In this document: in pieces, positions 35,601-64,000 of the stretch
Numbering within the stretch: the first letter of the stretch is position 1
Layout of the letters: the number at the start of each line of letters is the position of its first letter
Notes under the pieces: model-generated
What the model saw: only the letters and a program-made list of their open reading frames with translations
What the model was told of the DNA's origin: nothing
Database searches by the model: none
Translations under genes and position numbers: made by a program
Source: Desmodesmus armatus
Lineage: Eukaryota; Chlorophyta; Chlorophyceae; Sphaeropleales; Scenedesmaceae
NCBI GenBank assembly: GCA_007449985.2
Contig: VIIQ02000253.1
Coordinates: 1 to 64,000, forward strand
Direction: 5' to 3'
Length of the DNA stretch: 64,000 bases

Positions 35601-38600
35601 GTCTGCTCAGCGTGTTCGTACACACCATGTCACGATGCTAAGCGCCATTGCTTGCAGGAGTGTGTGCCGGAACAGGGGCCTCAAACAACCGTTCCACTTT
35701 TCGTCTGATAGTGCCCTTGTACAGCACGGAGGACAACTTGCCAAGCTACAGCCGTCAGGCATCCTATCTACATCAGGCATTGTCAAATCGCTGATGCGCA
35801 GTCAAAACACCTACCTCTGCCAACAGCTGAGCCATATGAGGCGCCAGTTTCTTGCCCATGAGGGTCATGTGTGCTGACGCTGCCCTTACGGCATCCTTGT
35901 AAGTCATCACCAATGCCTGCATCGAGGTACGGCGACGCATAGCTCATCAAGAGTACCGCCCAGTGGTGAATGTATCGACTCGCAACACCCATCCGGCAGT
36001 TGGGCAAAGGCCCAGACTCCGCCAGAAAGGTGTTGCTTGCACACAAAGTGTACGTCGCAGGCATGTCATGCAAATATATCCGCTTTGTGCCGCAAGCCAG
36101 CACAAAAGGCATGTCTAGCAGTAGTCCACTCTTGAGGTGACCCAATACAATCGAGTACCAGCCTGCGCCATACCTGCAGGCTTGACAAGGTAGAGGCAGC
36201 AGTCTTCACAGACGCCACTCCATGGTGCCGTGCAGCCTGCAGTACCGCCTCGCGGGCCTCGTTGATGTGCCCTTGCCGGGCCTGCATGCGGCTGCCACTG
36301 CTGCTGTAGCCCACCTGGCTGGCAGAGATCCAGTCTGGGCAGGAGCCAGAAGCTGCGCTGCCGGGCCTGCAACACAGCACAGCACAGCACGGCACAGCAT
36401 GGCATACCTCACGCCCAGCCATCATGGTGTCCCGATTCGAGTCAACCCAGCAAGCATATGCTGCACAGAGGCAGGTTTTACAGCAATCTTTGATGTTGAA
36501 AGTGGCTACATGAACAGCATGCGGTCGGCAATGCTTCCCCACCCCTCATGGCGTACCTCAGCACATCCAGGAGGGTCCTCAAGGCTTCCACCTCCGCCAA
36601 CAGACCGACCCTCACAGCGTCCCCGCCACAGAAGGACCCGCGCCCAGTAGACCCGCCCAGCACATGTCCTGACATGCAACTGGCCCTCTGACCACCGCTG
36701 GCAGAGGCAGGGCTTTGCATGGACGCCTGCCATGCTATAAAGCCTTCCAGGCTGTCTGGACGCTGGCTAGCAGTAGCAGTGGCTTCGTCCAACTGGGTGC
36801 GAAGGCTGTCGCTGCACTGCATGAAGGCCTGGGGGAGGATGGTCAGGATGGACCTGTGGAGTGGCCAAGACGGGCAAAGACGGGACAGTAAACACCACAG
36901 GGAGTAATGGCTTACTTCATGAGCGCAGGTTTCAGGAGTTCGCGCCATTTGTGAGATCAAGCGGCAGCGGGCTAGCTGGATGAGCAGGAACCAACAACAC
37001 ATGCAACTCAAGTTGGTCACGGATGGCACCATCTGCGTGACTGCAAGCTTGCTGACTGCTGTATGCCCACAGGCAGGCATGCAGAGATAGGGACAGATCA
37101 AGGGCGACAGTAAGGGTCATGCTCTGATCACAACAGGATAAGTTTGTAGTGTGGGGCACTTACCCAAGTGCTGCCCTGCCAGCCTTGATCAGCACAGGCC
37201 TGACTGTGCTGACATCCACCTCCAACACTCCATGCCCCTGCCGCCTCCCTGCTGCCCCAGCGCCGCCCTCCCAGCTGCCGTTGCTGCTGCTGCCGCTTAT
37301 GCTGCAGCTTGCAGAGATGCTAGGTGCTGCTCTCAGCGCAGCTGCGTGCTGATCATTGCCACCGTCTGCGCTTGTTCCCCTGGTGTGCAGGAGACTGATG
37401 TGGTGACTGCTGGCGGATAGCTGAGCAAGCCAGGTGCCCAAGGTTTCAACATCTGACGCCAGCTGCCGGGCGGTGGGGTGGGCGGTCATGTATGCCTGTA
37501 CGTCGAGGCTGCTGCAGAACTGCAGCATCTTGGGCGCGTGCACGTACGGGTGCATGTGGCTGCTGCACAGGGTGTGCTGGTACTGCTCTTCGAGCACCTC
37601 ATACACCAGGCCCTACAAGAGATAAGACAAATCAGAAAACAGCACAGTACAGTACAGTACAATTAGTAATTGGTGGACAGAGTCCCAAAACCTCGGCACT
37701 AGCCAGAGAGCCAAGGGCTCATGAGGGTGCCCAAAGAGACGGCAACTGCATATCTTACGTCGTGGGATGCCAGGGGCTACCAAGTCAGCACCAACCGCCA
37801 ATCAACCTGCTGCAACCAATTTATGAACTTGGTCACTCGTCTCTTTGGAAAGCTGGCACATGAAGGCAGACTGCTGTGAAACACACCTGCACCTCCACAC
37901 TCCTGCATGCTACCATCACAGTCTCCAGTCGAACGTTACGGGCCCGACCGCTGGGCAGCCGCATGCGGCTGCTGCTCTGTCCGGGCCTGTCAGCACCAGT
38001 AGACCGTGCACCGCTGCCACCTTCACTGGCCCTGCCAGAGTTGGTTATGTGAGAGCTGCAGGCCTTTGGTGCTGTGACTGGCAGCAGCTCTAGTGACGCT
38101 GCAGCAGCTGCAACATTGCAAGGTAGGCCACCACAGAGCTGCAGGATGACCTCAAAAGCAGGCGTGAGCCTGTAAGGCAAGCAGCACCACCAGCAGGGGA
38201 CAACTATTCAGCAGACTACGGGCAGCAGCACCACCCTGAGGGGACAACTATTCACCGCAATCACTCAAAGCCAAGATTGATAGACAGCACGACTCAAGGC
38301 AGTGACAAGCGGGCATGCATCGAGCAGCTGCCACGGAAGCTGTGGCCAGCCACCAAGCGTGAAAGCTCCCTTGCAAGCAGACAGCTGCCGCACCTCAACA
38401 CCTGTGACGAAGCCCCACACTGCGCACTGATGGCGCCTGCCTGGTCTTGCTGTGTAGGCTGTCCGTCATCCAGAGATGCATGCAGCCTCAGCTTCACCCC
38501 AGGCCATGTGCTGACACGGCGCAGCCGCGCAAGCTGCAGCTGTGGGCATAGCCGCAGCGCTGCAGCTGCATCGGCCGGGGTGATGAGGCAGGACAGCAGG

Positions 38601-41600
38601 TGTGCCGTAGCAGCACCTGCCAGCTGAGCTGCGTGGCTGGTCACTAGGACATTTACAACATGAGCCACCCTGTGAGCACAGCATGTCACACGACAACACA
38701 CGACGAACGTTGGGGACTGCAGCTGCTTTGGGAACTGCAATGGCATACACAAAGCAGGCACCACCACCAGGACTGGCGTGCTGTGGGCAAAGCGACCACA
38801 TGCTTTTCAGCATACAGACCCGTCTAGACAGTGTCAAGGAGGAGTGCTGTGTGATTGCACACCTGTCCAGTTGCACGCGCATGGCCTGCTGCTCAGATCT
38901 GAGGTTGAATGCAGCTGGGATGTTCCATGGCAGCGGCTTCTTGCCGGCTTCGTTGGCTGCCTGCCAGCACACAAACACACAACGCAGCCTTGGCAGAGAC
39001 CGTACAAGGGTGCAAAGCACACCTTCTGCTTGTCTTACTGTGCACCCATACTGCCTTTAGTCTGCACCAAGAATGCACAGTGCTGTCACTGAGGTTTCAT
39101 GACGCACAGCGTTCACTGCACTCAAGGGATGCGACAATGTGTATAGCCCGCCATACCTGCTTCTCAGCTGCAGCAGCTGCCTGCTTGGCCACCAGCTCTG
39201 CCGCCAGCTGTTGCTGCAGTCTGGCCATGCAGCCAAGGATGCGTGCTTGGAGGCTGGCCATAGTCTTGGCAACAACCGCCTGTGCTGACGCTCTCCATGC
39301 TTCAAGGTCTGTCAGGGTCACCGCCACCTGCAGCATGCAGCATCAGGGAACAGCACCGCTGGATAAAACTCTCTCCTGGGTGCAGCCGCCGCACGGCGCG
39401 TGTGTGTAGGACTGCGCTATAAAGCGTGACCAGGACACGCGCCGCCTATGCCGAATGTCATCCAGGCAGCTGCTGACACATGCAGCCAACACAATGACAG
39501 ACACATCCAAGCGCTCCCACATTTCTCACAGCTGCAGCCTCCATGTATTGTGGGTTCCTCAGTTATTTGCTGAGCCAGTTACTGTAGCTACAACTGTAAC
39601 TGTATACACCCAGCTCACCTCTGGCTGAAGCACACTGCACAGAGCCTTCAGCAGCCGTGCCAAGTGCGCTGTGGCTGCTTGCATCTGCTCCTGTACTCCA
39701 AGCATTGCTGCTTCTCTACGGGCATCTTGTGGGCTTCTTGCTGCCACAAGGTCAAAAGCACCCTCCCTGCTCTGCAGCTGTGGCAGCAAGCCTTTGGCAG
39801 CGGAAGCCAACTCATCCACAAGTGCAGCGTTTGCTGCAGCAGATGCGATGCTGTTTGCAGTTGTGCTCTCCACATCGTCATCTTGGCCAGAGGCGTCTGC
39901 TGCCAGCACAGCTGCCTGCAGTCTGCTGCCGCTGTGCTGCTGCAACAGCCGCCAACGCCCCTGGCCTGCGCACTTCTGCCATACAGGTTCTCCGCTGCTG
40001 CTGGGCTGGGTTGCTGTCACCTGCTGCCCACCGGCGCTGCCGCTGTGACTTGAACTCCCAGCAGATGCTGCGCTCGGCACTGCAGCAGCTGCAAGGGGTA
40101 CTGGGACAGCCGCTGGTGGTGCTGGCTGCCCATGCGCATTGGCCCCAGCACCACTGGTTGGAACCCGTGCTTCCTGCTGCTGCTGGTTGTTTGCCGCTGG
40201 ACCACCAGCGGGGTGCTCTGCTGCTGCTGGCGGCAGCTTGATTGGCTGAGCCAGCGGCGCACCTTGTGGCACAGCTGCAGCTGACAGGTGCAGACAGAGC
40301 CAATGTGCCTCCTGAAGTGTCGCCTGTACTGCGCTGTGTTTCGAAAGCAGAGCGTCCCCAACCGCCTCTGCTCGCGCCAGGAACCGCAGCCTGATGGTCA
40401 CGCTGCGCCAGAGCTTGAAAGCCTAGAGGCAGAGGCAGCACGGTCAAACACAGGGTTCAGGCTTGATACGCTTGAGATGCTATGCTGTCAGCAGCAGTGC
40501 AGTATCTTGAAGGTGCACGAGAGGCAAACCAGATGACAAAGATTTACAAGCGCCATGCAGTGCGACACATCATGCCACAGCTCCAACATACATGCTGGCC
40601 CATGTCAGGGTGGCGGGTTGATGCCTTGCATGTCAACTGCAACGCTGTCAGTGCGCGGTATATGCTGCTCATGATGCAACATGTTGCATAATTGTACAAA
40701 ACCATCATACATCCAGACACGCACCGTCCGGACGCGCCACTGCTTGAAGAATGACAAGCCTTTCAGCACATCAAACAGCTCAGACTGGCGCAGCCACTCT
40801 GGGTGTGGGGTCAGGTCAGGCGGCTCGCCAACCCTGCAGCAGTCACGTCAAACACTCACACTGCTGGCACGGGCACAGCTGTTTCTGGCACCTGCAACAG
40901 CTGTTTACACAATCTCAGCCTGCCGCTTGCCTGTTGATGTTGAGAAGTCCTGAGCCAGTCAGACAGAAGCGCTGCCTTACCCCAGATTTTCCTACCTCAT
41001 TTGTGTCACGCCGTGGTATGAAATGACCCAGTGCTGCTGCTTGTTGGCCAGCTGCTGCGGCACGGCCCTCAGATTGTATGGGTTGTACTCGTCGCCAAAG
41101 AACCCTGCGTCCCCCCGCGCTGCATGCACTGCTGCCGCTGTACCTGCGGTCTGCATCCCTGCTGTAAAGCTGTGCTGCTGGCTGAGTGCTGGTGCTGATG
41201 ACGTTTGGCCAACACCCGTATTGCTGCTGCTGGTGATGGGCAGTGACTGAGCCAGATTGCAGTAGGTGAGATCGCCTGTCTTGCCTGCCCCACTGCAGAA
41301 GAAGCGCACGGCATCATGGCCTGTTATGACACCCTCTGGCACCTGGGCACAACACATCACAGCATATCACATTGCGTGTTACAGCTGGCACACGAGACGA
41401 CATTTCTTGAAACAGCACATGCAGTGTGGGCTCGGGCTCAGATACAGCGCTGCATCTTTGGCTGCTGATCCCGGCTGTGCACTGCTACAGAGCCTGCAGC
41501 ACAACAACATCAAGCAATAGGACCTACATGGACACTCAAAAAACAGCGCAGCCAACGCCACTTATGACATTGTGTGGAAGCGCAACCTGCAGCTTACCTG

Positions 41601-42637
41601 GTTCAATGTCATACTCCCTGCACGGTCGTATGCTGCCTGCTGGCATGTCGCACTGGCACCTTGGCGCCTGGCATGCCCTGCTGCATGCTTCAAGCTGCTG
41701 GACTGAGAGCTCACACGTGGCGGCACTGGCAGTGCTTTGCTAGCAACTGCCGGCAGCTTCAGCCCTGGAAGAGCGACCTGAACGGCTTGTTCTGCTCCTG
41801 TTGGAAAGCTGGGTTGGTGGTGTGCAGCAAGGCTGCCTGCTGCTGGGAGAGACTGCAGGAGGTGGCCAGCAGCTGCGCCTGCAGCCAACATACACCATGC
41901 ACAGCTGTGCTGGTAAAACCTTCTGCGTGAAATGTGACGATTGACTGTAAAATCACATTTGCATGCAGCATGCATGCAAGCTTGTGGTGGTGCAGCATCA
42001 CCCAACATCAAAGTTCTAGCACCTCTTACAGTAGCTGCAAGCAGTTGGGTTGATGAGTTGTGCACTCACCAGGCACACGCTGCATGTGCCCCTGCCTCCA
42101 TGCCTGATGCTTTGTGGGTGACAAAGCACTGCTGCTGCTGCTTGGGGATCCAGCATCCTGCTTTCTCAATACGACGGTGCTGCTGCCTGCTGCCTGCGTA
42201 AGCACTGCTGCACCGCCTTGCAACCGTGGTTCCGCCAAGCCAGGCAAGCTGGGAACGGGCTGCAAGAAACCACTGCTGCTGCAGTCTGAATCCTCAGAGT
42301 ACAGGTTGATGTCATAGGCATTGAAGTCATCATAGCTGTGGTGGTCACGCACGCTGTCTCCTGGCACTCTCTGGCCCTGCAGGAGAAGGAGTGTCTGCTG
42401 TCACAGCGTGCACGTGTGTGTTGCTGCTGTTGTACACGGTTGGTATACTGTCTGTAGGTGTTTCTGCTCAAGTAGTTGCATCGTCTGTGCTCAAACAGGA
42501 GTGTGTGCCGTTTGCATGCTGCTGCACTCAAGCAGTTGGGTGAGGAGGGTGCCCGCACTGCTGCTGTTGAACCCCTGATGGGCGTTGTCAGTCACCTGCA
42601 GCTGCAAATCCTGTTCTCCAACTTTTCTGCGAGTCAT
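16674..42637 (-). CDS. Axonemal-type dynein heavy chain with a degenerate motor
   Basis: A multi-exon gene. A possible start is MTRRKVGEQDLQLQ at 42637. Tail exons (42376-42070, 41878-41598, 41342-40996, 40833-40725, 40422-39619, 39327-39157, 38960-38863, 38669-38403, 38169-37887, 37612-37164, 36828-36557, 36366-36174, about 35921-35815, 35560-35371, 35149-34848) carry DAVRFFCSGAGKTGDLTY, DEYNPYNLRAVPQQ, HWVISYHGVTQ, EWLRQSELFDVLKGLSFFKQ and AFKLWRSVTIRLRFL, the pattern at the start of short-tail axonemal heavy chains. The linker follows (34468-30410), then AAA1-AAA6 to a stop at 16674. Reading frames stay open over very long exons, one of about 5.3 kb, which argues against a simple pseudogene. 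Catalytic motifs are nevertheless largely lost. The protein would be rich in Gln, Ala and Ser runs. It could be a non-motor axonemal dynein paralogue or a gene in early decay. Which DNAH class it belongs to is not resolved. Confidence 0.75.
19236..19430 (-). repeat. Short duplicated exon piece
   Basis: A stretch with GACTGCAGCAGTGCT..CTGA, then a CTTG..AAGAAGG block, occurs at 19246-19290 and again, diverged, at 19363-19410. It lies between two exons of the dynein gene. Confidence 0.55.
19560..24290 (-). other. Degenerate AAA4, stalk and AAA5 region
   Basis: Exons near 24260-23550 and 23250-21240 cover AAA4. There is no P-loop, but PVVLLVDLTAAGNPLSASAI sits at the Walker B position and VHLILMCAPSQRCQLDAILG at 'H.VL..SP.G..FR.R...FP'. 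The stalk follows with a QPLAARRSALAAGVAGARRY helix. AAA5 begins near 20960: VNQALARLLPDALLAALQLI then YLGGLPATTQQQLTTSW, where dyneins have 'GD.LLA.AF.SYLGPF...YR..L...W', then GYPIPGSVLMREAGLLQQRG and GRPVLVVDPLGFLLKVLQLL, where they have 'RWPLMIDPQ.QA..WI'. The exon ends in a RAALAAQQAAEEAEEEADRT helix near 19700. Confidence 0.6.
20868..21124 (-). repeat. AAA5 exon start and acceptor-side copy
   Basis: The intact acceptor and start of the AAA5 exon at about 20990-20868 (HFVPTQVNQALARLLPDALL) are copied at about 21124-21010. The copy has lost the frame (IVPHTGELGPGTLAAGRIAG) through indels and lies upstream in transcription. Confidence 0.78.
24537..24885 (-). repeat. Three copies of an exon end with donor
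   Basis: The coding piece RLPLKMLCLLVVEVLSRWVG, the end of the long AAA1-AAA3 exon before a GTGGGTTGG donor near 24827, is repeated at about 24720-24675 (VPLKTLCLLVVEVLTRWV) and 24592-24537 (VPLKTLCLLLVEVLTRWV). Both copies lie downstream and keep the frame and a donor. Confidence 0.8.
24827..27400 (-). other. Rest of AAA2 and degenerate AAA3
   Basis: In the same long exon, FLHSERTCALQCVLYWMLQA then SPVLHTHPGSGVASAVRHLL stands at the AAA3 P-loop with GxxGxGKS reduced to PGSGVAS. KPLLLLLHRGGG then PEWLWQVLE occupies the 'DD.N.P' then 'ELLRQ' positions, and IAAAEPCRPLATAGRASRHL the 'MGPPGGGR......R..RHF' position. After it LLPGVLSASCCCFGLPQL matches the AAA3 lid 'LP.P.K.HY.FNLRDL'. The alignment is by eye and by order, and residue identity is low. 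Confidence 0.55.
28146..28169 (-). other. Intact Walker A (P-loop) of AAA2
   Basis: The residues are GPSGVGKS within CLLLGPSGVGKSLVWKLL, matching the AAA2 P-loop of dynein heavy chains. AAA2 normally binds nucleotide but does not hydrolyse it. About 130-200 codons later AVLVLDSGMLGKPGDLQKLL lies where AAA2 has VLDGPVD.......VLDD. Confidence 0.8.
28914..30083 (-). other. Degenerate AAA1 module
   Basis: After the linker, VPHGWQYCP stands where dyneins have YGYEYLGN, and PLASALTSGSSLLAAAAAL where they have TPLTDRCY..L..AL. The next residues, SPVLGLDLTSWKDS, occupy the P-loop position, but no GxxGxGK[ST] is present there or in the other two frames. Further on GVQAFHLTCRSGTTARQLQT matches VFNCS.G.D.......F. 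The acidic Walker B DEFNR is not found. PLCVLCEVPPQGDTAV stands for sensor I (FITMNPGYAGR), and a GRCVAVQPPKVSTLLELGF stretch follows where the lid begins. AAA1 is the main motor ATPase in dyneins, so this ring should not hydrolyse ATP at that site. Confidence 0.65.
31086..31185 (-). repeat. Short tandem duplication in an intron
   Basis: A unit of about 50 bp with ACACATGTGGT..CCAGTTCTGACCAG occurs twice in tandem just upstream of the exon that starts at 31074. Confidence 0.6.
32700..32727. repeat. (ATG)n microsatellite
   Basis: About nine ATG/GAT units lie in an intron of the dynein gene, next to the direct repeat CTTACTTATCGT at 32676-32698. Confidence 0.8.
40725..41342 (-). other. Conserved dynein tail block
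   Basis: Two exons, 41342-40996 and 40833-40725, are joined to 40422-39619. In known axonemal heavy chains this block reads roughly 'FF....G...K..Y..L', then 'PYDL..VP', then 'Y..S..GV.H', then 'W.RE..LF..L..I.FFK.Y...K.F..W'. Here each element is visible: RFFCSGAGKTGDLTYCNL, YNPYNLRAVP, HWVISYHGV, WLRQSELFDVLKGLSFFKQW, AFKLWRS. It is the best preserved part of the gene and fixes its identity. Confidence 0.8.
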
Positions 42638-43945
42638 CGCTTCATCGTGTCCAGCATGAGCAATTGGATCGCTGACCACACATGCAGTTGAGATGCAAGA
42701 ACAGCAGAGTGGCAAATGAGCAGCGGAGTGGCAGATGATGCAGATGAAGCTGGCACGTAGGCGTCGCAGATGTCACAGCTGATAGCCCCAGTGGTTGTGG
42801 ATTGATACGAATTCTTGCTGGTATCATCACTGAAACTCACGATCAGCCCTGAGTTGAACACAATCCCCACCCAACCCAACTGCAGTGGCTGCTGGATGAT
42901 CTCTCCTTGGCTCAACGAACTAAGAAAGTGCTGGCAATGCTCACTTTGTGTTTGACGTTCGGCAATGCCGGCATGTAACGATCTGTCAGCAGGTCAAACT
43001 CAGCATGCTCCTGTGCTGCTGTTTGTCTCTTTTGGGTACGATGGAATCTGATTGAATTTAGGTTTGACTTGAGGCTGCATCAGGTCTGTCCTAGCCGCTT
43101 CAAACCCTTTTCCTCAGAACCTTGGAAACAGATCCTGCCAGGCTGTCAAGTCATCTGCATTCCTGGCAGCGGTCAAGCAGCATTCATGGCAGTCAGCCTG
43201 AAGGAAGGGGATGTTTGTGTGCAAAAATAAGAAGGCTTTGCAGTAAGTAGGCTGAAGGGGGAGTCCTGTAAGTTCAAGGCTCAGCAGGACATGGACAATA
43301 GACTGTGCAGACGCATGAACTGTTCAATGGTTGCCTGGCTCCCAGACATGAGGGCTATCCACTCTCTGGAAGCCCCTCCCCTTTCCTTCGTTCAATACTA
43401 GATGGTTGTACAGTGCCATCAGTCACAGAGCGCACTGGACGGAGGCCACACGCATGCAGGCATGTGCTTGTGCAGCACTGCTGCCATGCTGGCCCGTGGC
43501 ATCAAGCAGTCAAAGCTGCCTAATCAATGTGGTCCTTGTGGCACTAGGAATTCCATCCAAGCCCTCCACTCCGTGCAGACAAATGCACACACAATCCCTC
43601 CTGATCAGGACATGCACGCTGGCAAGGCAGTCAGGTATAACTGGATCGGTGGCACAGCAACCACGCAAACTCTGCAGTGTGCTTCTGCAGCCAACGCTTA
43701 GTCATCCTAGTGCTGCTGCTGGTCATGCTGTTACTGCTGGTCTGGCTGTTGATGCTGCTGCTGCCGACAACAGCAGTGGCTGCTGCCACATCCTCTGATG
43801 CTTCATCAGCTGCTCCTGGTGTCCAGCTGCAGGGCAACGCGCCTCGAGCGCGCAGCGCTGCAGCATGTAGGGCTCTTGTTCAGCAGCGGCTGGATCGCCA
43901 TCACTGCCAGCTGCAGCAATGGGATCATGTCTGGCGCGCTGTGCT
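42638..43945. other. Intergenic region, dynein heavy chain to LC1
   Basis: The two minus-strand genes are 1.3 kb apart. Open frames here are short and show no family motif. The interval should contain the LC1 3' end and the heavy chain promoter. A minus-strand frame at 42915-42634 (LGWVGIVFNSGLIVSFSDDT) could be an upstream exon of the heavy chain, but this is unsupported. Confidence 0.45.
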
Positions 43946-45565
43946 TTACGTGCCCCCGCGTGCTTGCAGCGCTTGGTCCCGTTCGTCCACGTCAACAGGA
44001 ATGCCATCCAGCTTCTTCAGGTTCGGCAGCCGCTTCAGCACCTGACAGCACACCCACACGGGAATGGAAACAGCCATGAGGGATTGCCGTGACCAAGTGC
44101 TGAGTATGGAGTCACTCCATGGCATGCTCCAGCTGTTGCAGCAGTCAAAACAGCACACCACTGCAAAGAGGAACCAGATCACAAGGCTTATGTCTCGCTC
44201 TGTCACCAGATGAGGCTCACATAGTGTGTCTAGCAAGGTTTACCGGCAACAACCGTTGTTGGAGGGGCGGTCCACGCGTGCGCACTGGCCCCATGTTGCT
44301 CTATGCCACAGGCCTCACCTCCACCCTGTACTCCGGCAGCGTGTTGTTGTCCTTGTGGTCGTTGTACAGCGGGTTGCCCACCAGCAGCAACTCATCCAAC
44401 CGCTCCAGCGCTGCCAAGCGGTCCACCTCCGTCCAGTCACGCACCTGCATACATCATGGCAAGTCATGTGTCAACATACACACAACCAACTACTTGGTGA
44501 TACCACTGACGCCGTGCATGGCGAAAGGCTTTCAAGGCTGTGTAAGGGCCCAGCTACTCAAGCCAGAGAGCCGCTTCTGCCAAGAATAAGTGCAGGGATT
44601 TGAGCTGCTGCCACTCTTTGCAGTGCGAAGCTGCCTGAGGTTGTGACTGTCAAGTTGTGAAACATGCCACAGCACACCAACACACCTTGTTGTTGGACAG
44701 GAACAGCACTCGCAGCTGCGCCAGCTTCTCCACGCCACTCTGCACAAAGACAAGGGCAGCCGCGCGGCACAAGCAGCAGACAGGGCGGCTGAGGGCATAA
44801 ACGCATTCAGGGTCAAGGGTGGGGCACTGCTAGCGATTGAACAACAAGCATGTTGCAGCTGCTTGGGATGAGACGCACGCTGCTTTCCGTTCAGATACAC
44901 CTCATGTATCAGTGCTGCAGGCAGGCAGGGTGCTGCCAGCAAGTTGCAAGCCAACCAGAGCCGTTCACATGCTTGCGCATGCCCCATGCAGGAGGCCATG
45001 CTCACCAGCTTCTCTATCTGGTTGTACGACAGCCATAGCTCTTCAAGCGTGTCCGCCACCACTTCCACGTTTTCTATCTTCTTCAGCAGGTTGCGGCCCA
45101 GTGAGAGGATGCGTAGGTTGTCCATGCCAGACAAGCTGCTGATCTTCTCTATGCTGTTGGTGGAAAGTGCCAGGTGCCTGCAACACCAGCCAGCATGAGC
45201 TTGATGCATGCACAGCTGCCACTGTATGTATACATACATAGATTACGCAATCTACCAAACAGTGAAATCTCAGAGCAAGGCAGGTAGACATGCTGCTTCT
45301 GCTGCGAGTACAGCTCACTTGCAGGCCTTGAGCGTGGACAGCGTGGCATCCATTTTCTCTATTGGCGGGCACTGGCCATACAGCTCCACCTGTTTGTGTG
45401 GTTGTAAGACACAAGCAACATGAACGAGGGGTTCTTCACTGCCAAGGTGCACATGAGCAGTTGGCTGCTGCTGCTGTTGCTTACTTTCTCTAGATCTGCT
45501 GCACTAACACCCCTAGTCTCCTCCAGCTTCTTCAGGGCATCTTTGATAGTGGTTGCCTTTGCCAT
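43946..45565 (-). CDS. DNAL1: Axonemal dynein light chain 1 (outer arm LC1, LRR protein)
   Basis: Six exons, 45565-45485, 45389-45319, 45177-45006, 44739-44686, 44444-44319 and 44041-43946, all have GT-AG borders and matching phases and give a 199-residue protein, the length of Chlamydomonas LC1 and animal DNAL1. It starts [19 protein letters not shown], then [20 protein letters not shown], then leucine-rich repeats [61 protein letters not shown] and [14 protein letters not shown], and ends [19 protein letters not shown]. In known cilia LC1 sits on the microtubule-binding stalk of the outer-arm gamma heavy chain and tethers it to the A-tubule. No junction duplications were noticed here, unlike its neighbours. 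It is transcribed divergently from the large LRR gene to the right. Confidence 0.96.
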
Positions 45566-45963
45566 TGCTTCACTCTAGACTCCTCAAGCTACGGTAGGTG
45601 GATTGGTGCTGAAGGCATCGATGAGCGCGGCAAAATGCCTGATCTGGACGTTTAGGACTGGGCTGCTGGATCACTCTTGCAATGATGTTGCTTGTAGCAT
45701 GAGGAGCACTTAAGACCATCGGGCAACAGAGCTCAACAACATCCTGGTGTACCAGCCGGTCCCGGAAGAAGTGACTAATCTGCAACCGCGACTGTTCTCG
45801 CTGCTATTCGCTCATGCCCGATGGTGACTGAACATGGTGAATTTCTAGGCTTCATAGTAAGCATTGATAGCGTCGACTGGACCAGGCACTGCTTGTGTTG
45901 CCCACTGTCAGCATTTGATCAACAGCAGCACCCCAGCAATGCTCAAGGGTGAATGCTCCAGGC
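45566..45963. promoter_or_regulatory. Shared upstream region of LC1 and the divergent LRR gene
   Basis: The two predicted starts are 398 bp apart, head to head. No TATA box or defined ciliary promoter motif could be assigned by eye. If the ATG at 45964 is internal, and the true first exon of the plus-strand gene lies further left, the interval is shorter still. Confidence 0.5.

Positions 45964-64000
<18,037 letters not shown>

Larger units (their letters stand above)
23351..37733 (-). repeat. Dispersed intronic repeat, two copies (23351-23402 and 37682-37733)
   Basis: About 52 bp, sharing CTAGCCAGAGAG and CATGAGGG and the spacing between them, occur in two different introns of the dynein gene 14 kb apart in the same orientation. 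There is no coding content. The span given covers both copies; only the two 52-bp ends are the repeat. Confidence 0.7.

Overview
The window is nuclear DNA of a eukaryote, most likely a flagellated green alga (Chlorophyceae, Chlamydomonas or Haematococcus-like). The reasons are many short exons with GT-AG introns, heavy CAG/CTG and (AC)n simple repeats, a TGTAA-type poly(A) signal after one gene, and genes of the ciliary axoneme. The species is an inference. There is no prokaryotic gene organisation and no CRISPR array.

Layout. 66-760 (-): decayed reverse-transcriptase fragment of a non-LTR retroelement, its end folded back as an inverted repeat. 1763-11345 (-): F-box plus leucine-rich-repeat gene. 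11346-11662: short shared upstream region. 11663-15669 (+): snRNA-activating protein complex subunit 3 (SNAPC3/SNAP50) with very large glutamine-rich insertions. 15670-16673: convergent 3' ends holding extra copies of both genes' last exons. 16674-42637 (-): a 26-kb dynein heavy chain gene whose tail and linker are recognisable but whose motor ring is strongly degenerate. 43946-45565 (-): outer-arm dynein light chain 1 (DNAL1/LC1), solved exon by exon. 45566-45963: head-to-head upstream region. 45964 to past 64000 (+): a large leucine-rich-repeat gene with a repeated LDL-type module. One of its introns holds a 700-bp (ACGC)n / C-rich / (AC)n tract and perhaps a small nested gene.

Functional picture. 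From about 16.7 kb to the right edge the window looks like a flagellar neighbourhood: dynein heavy chain-like gene, LC1 and a divergently transcribed LRR gene. The left part pairs an F-box/LRR gene head to head with a snRNA transcription factor.

Most striking signal. In four of the five protein genes (all except LC1), exon-intron junctions have been tandemly copied. Partial copies bearing an acceptor sit upstream of the intact exon and partial copies bearing a donor sit downstream. I count about twenty sites. They range from one extra copy to an array of eight 142-bp units, and many copies are frameshifted. This looks like a genome-wide mode of intron growth by junction duplication. The second main finding is the dynein heavy chain with no recognisable AAA1 P-loop but an intact AAA2 P-loop.

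Exon boundaries were placed by eye from GT/AG sites and reading-frame continuity. Positions are firm for LC1, SNAPC3 and most of the right-hand gene, and approximate for the F-box and dynein heavy chain genes.
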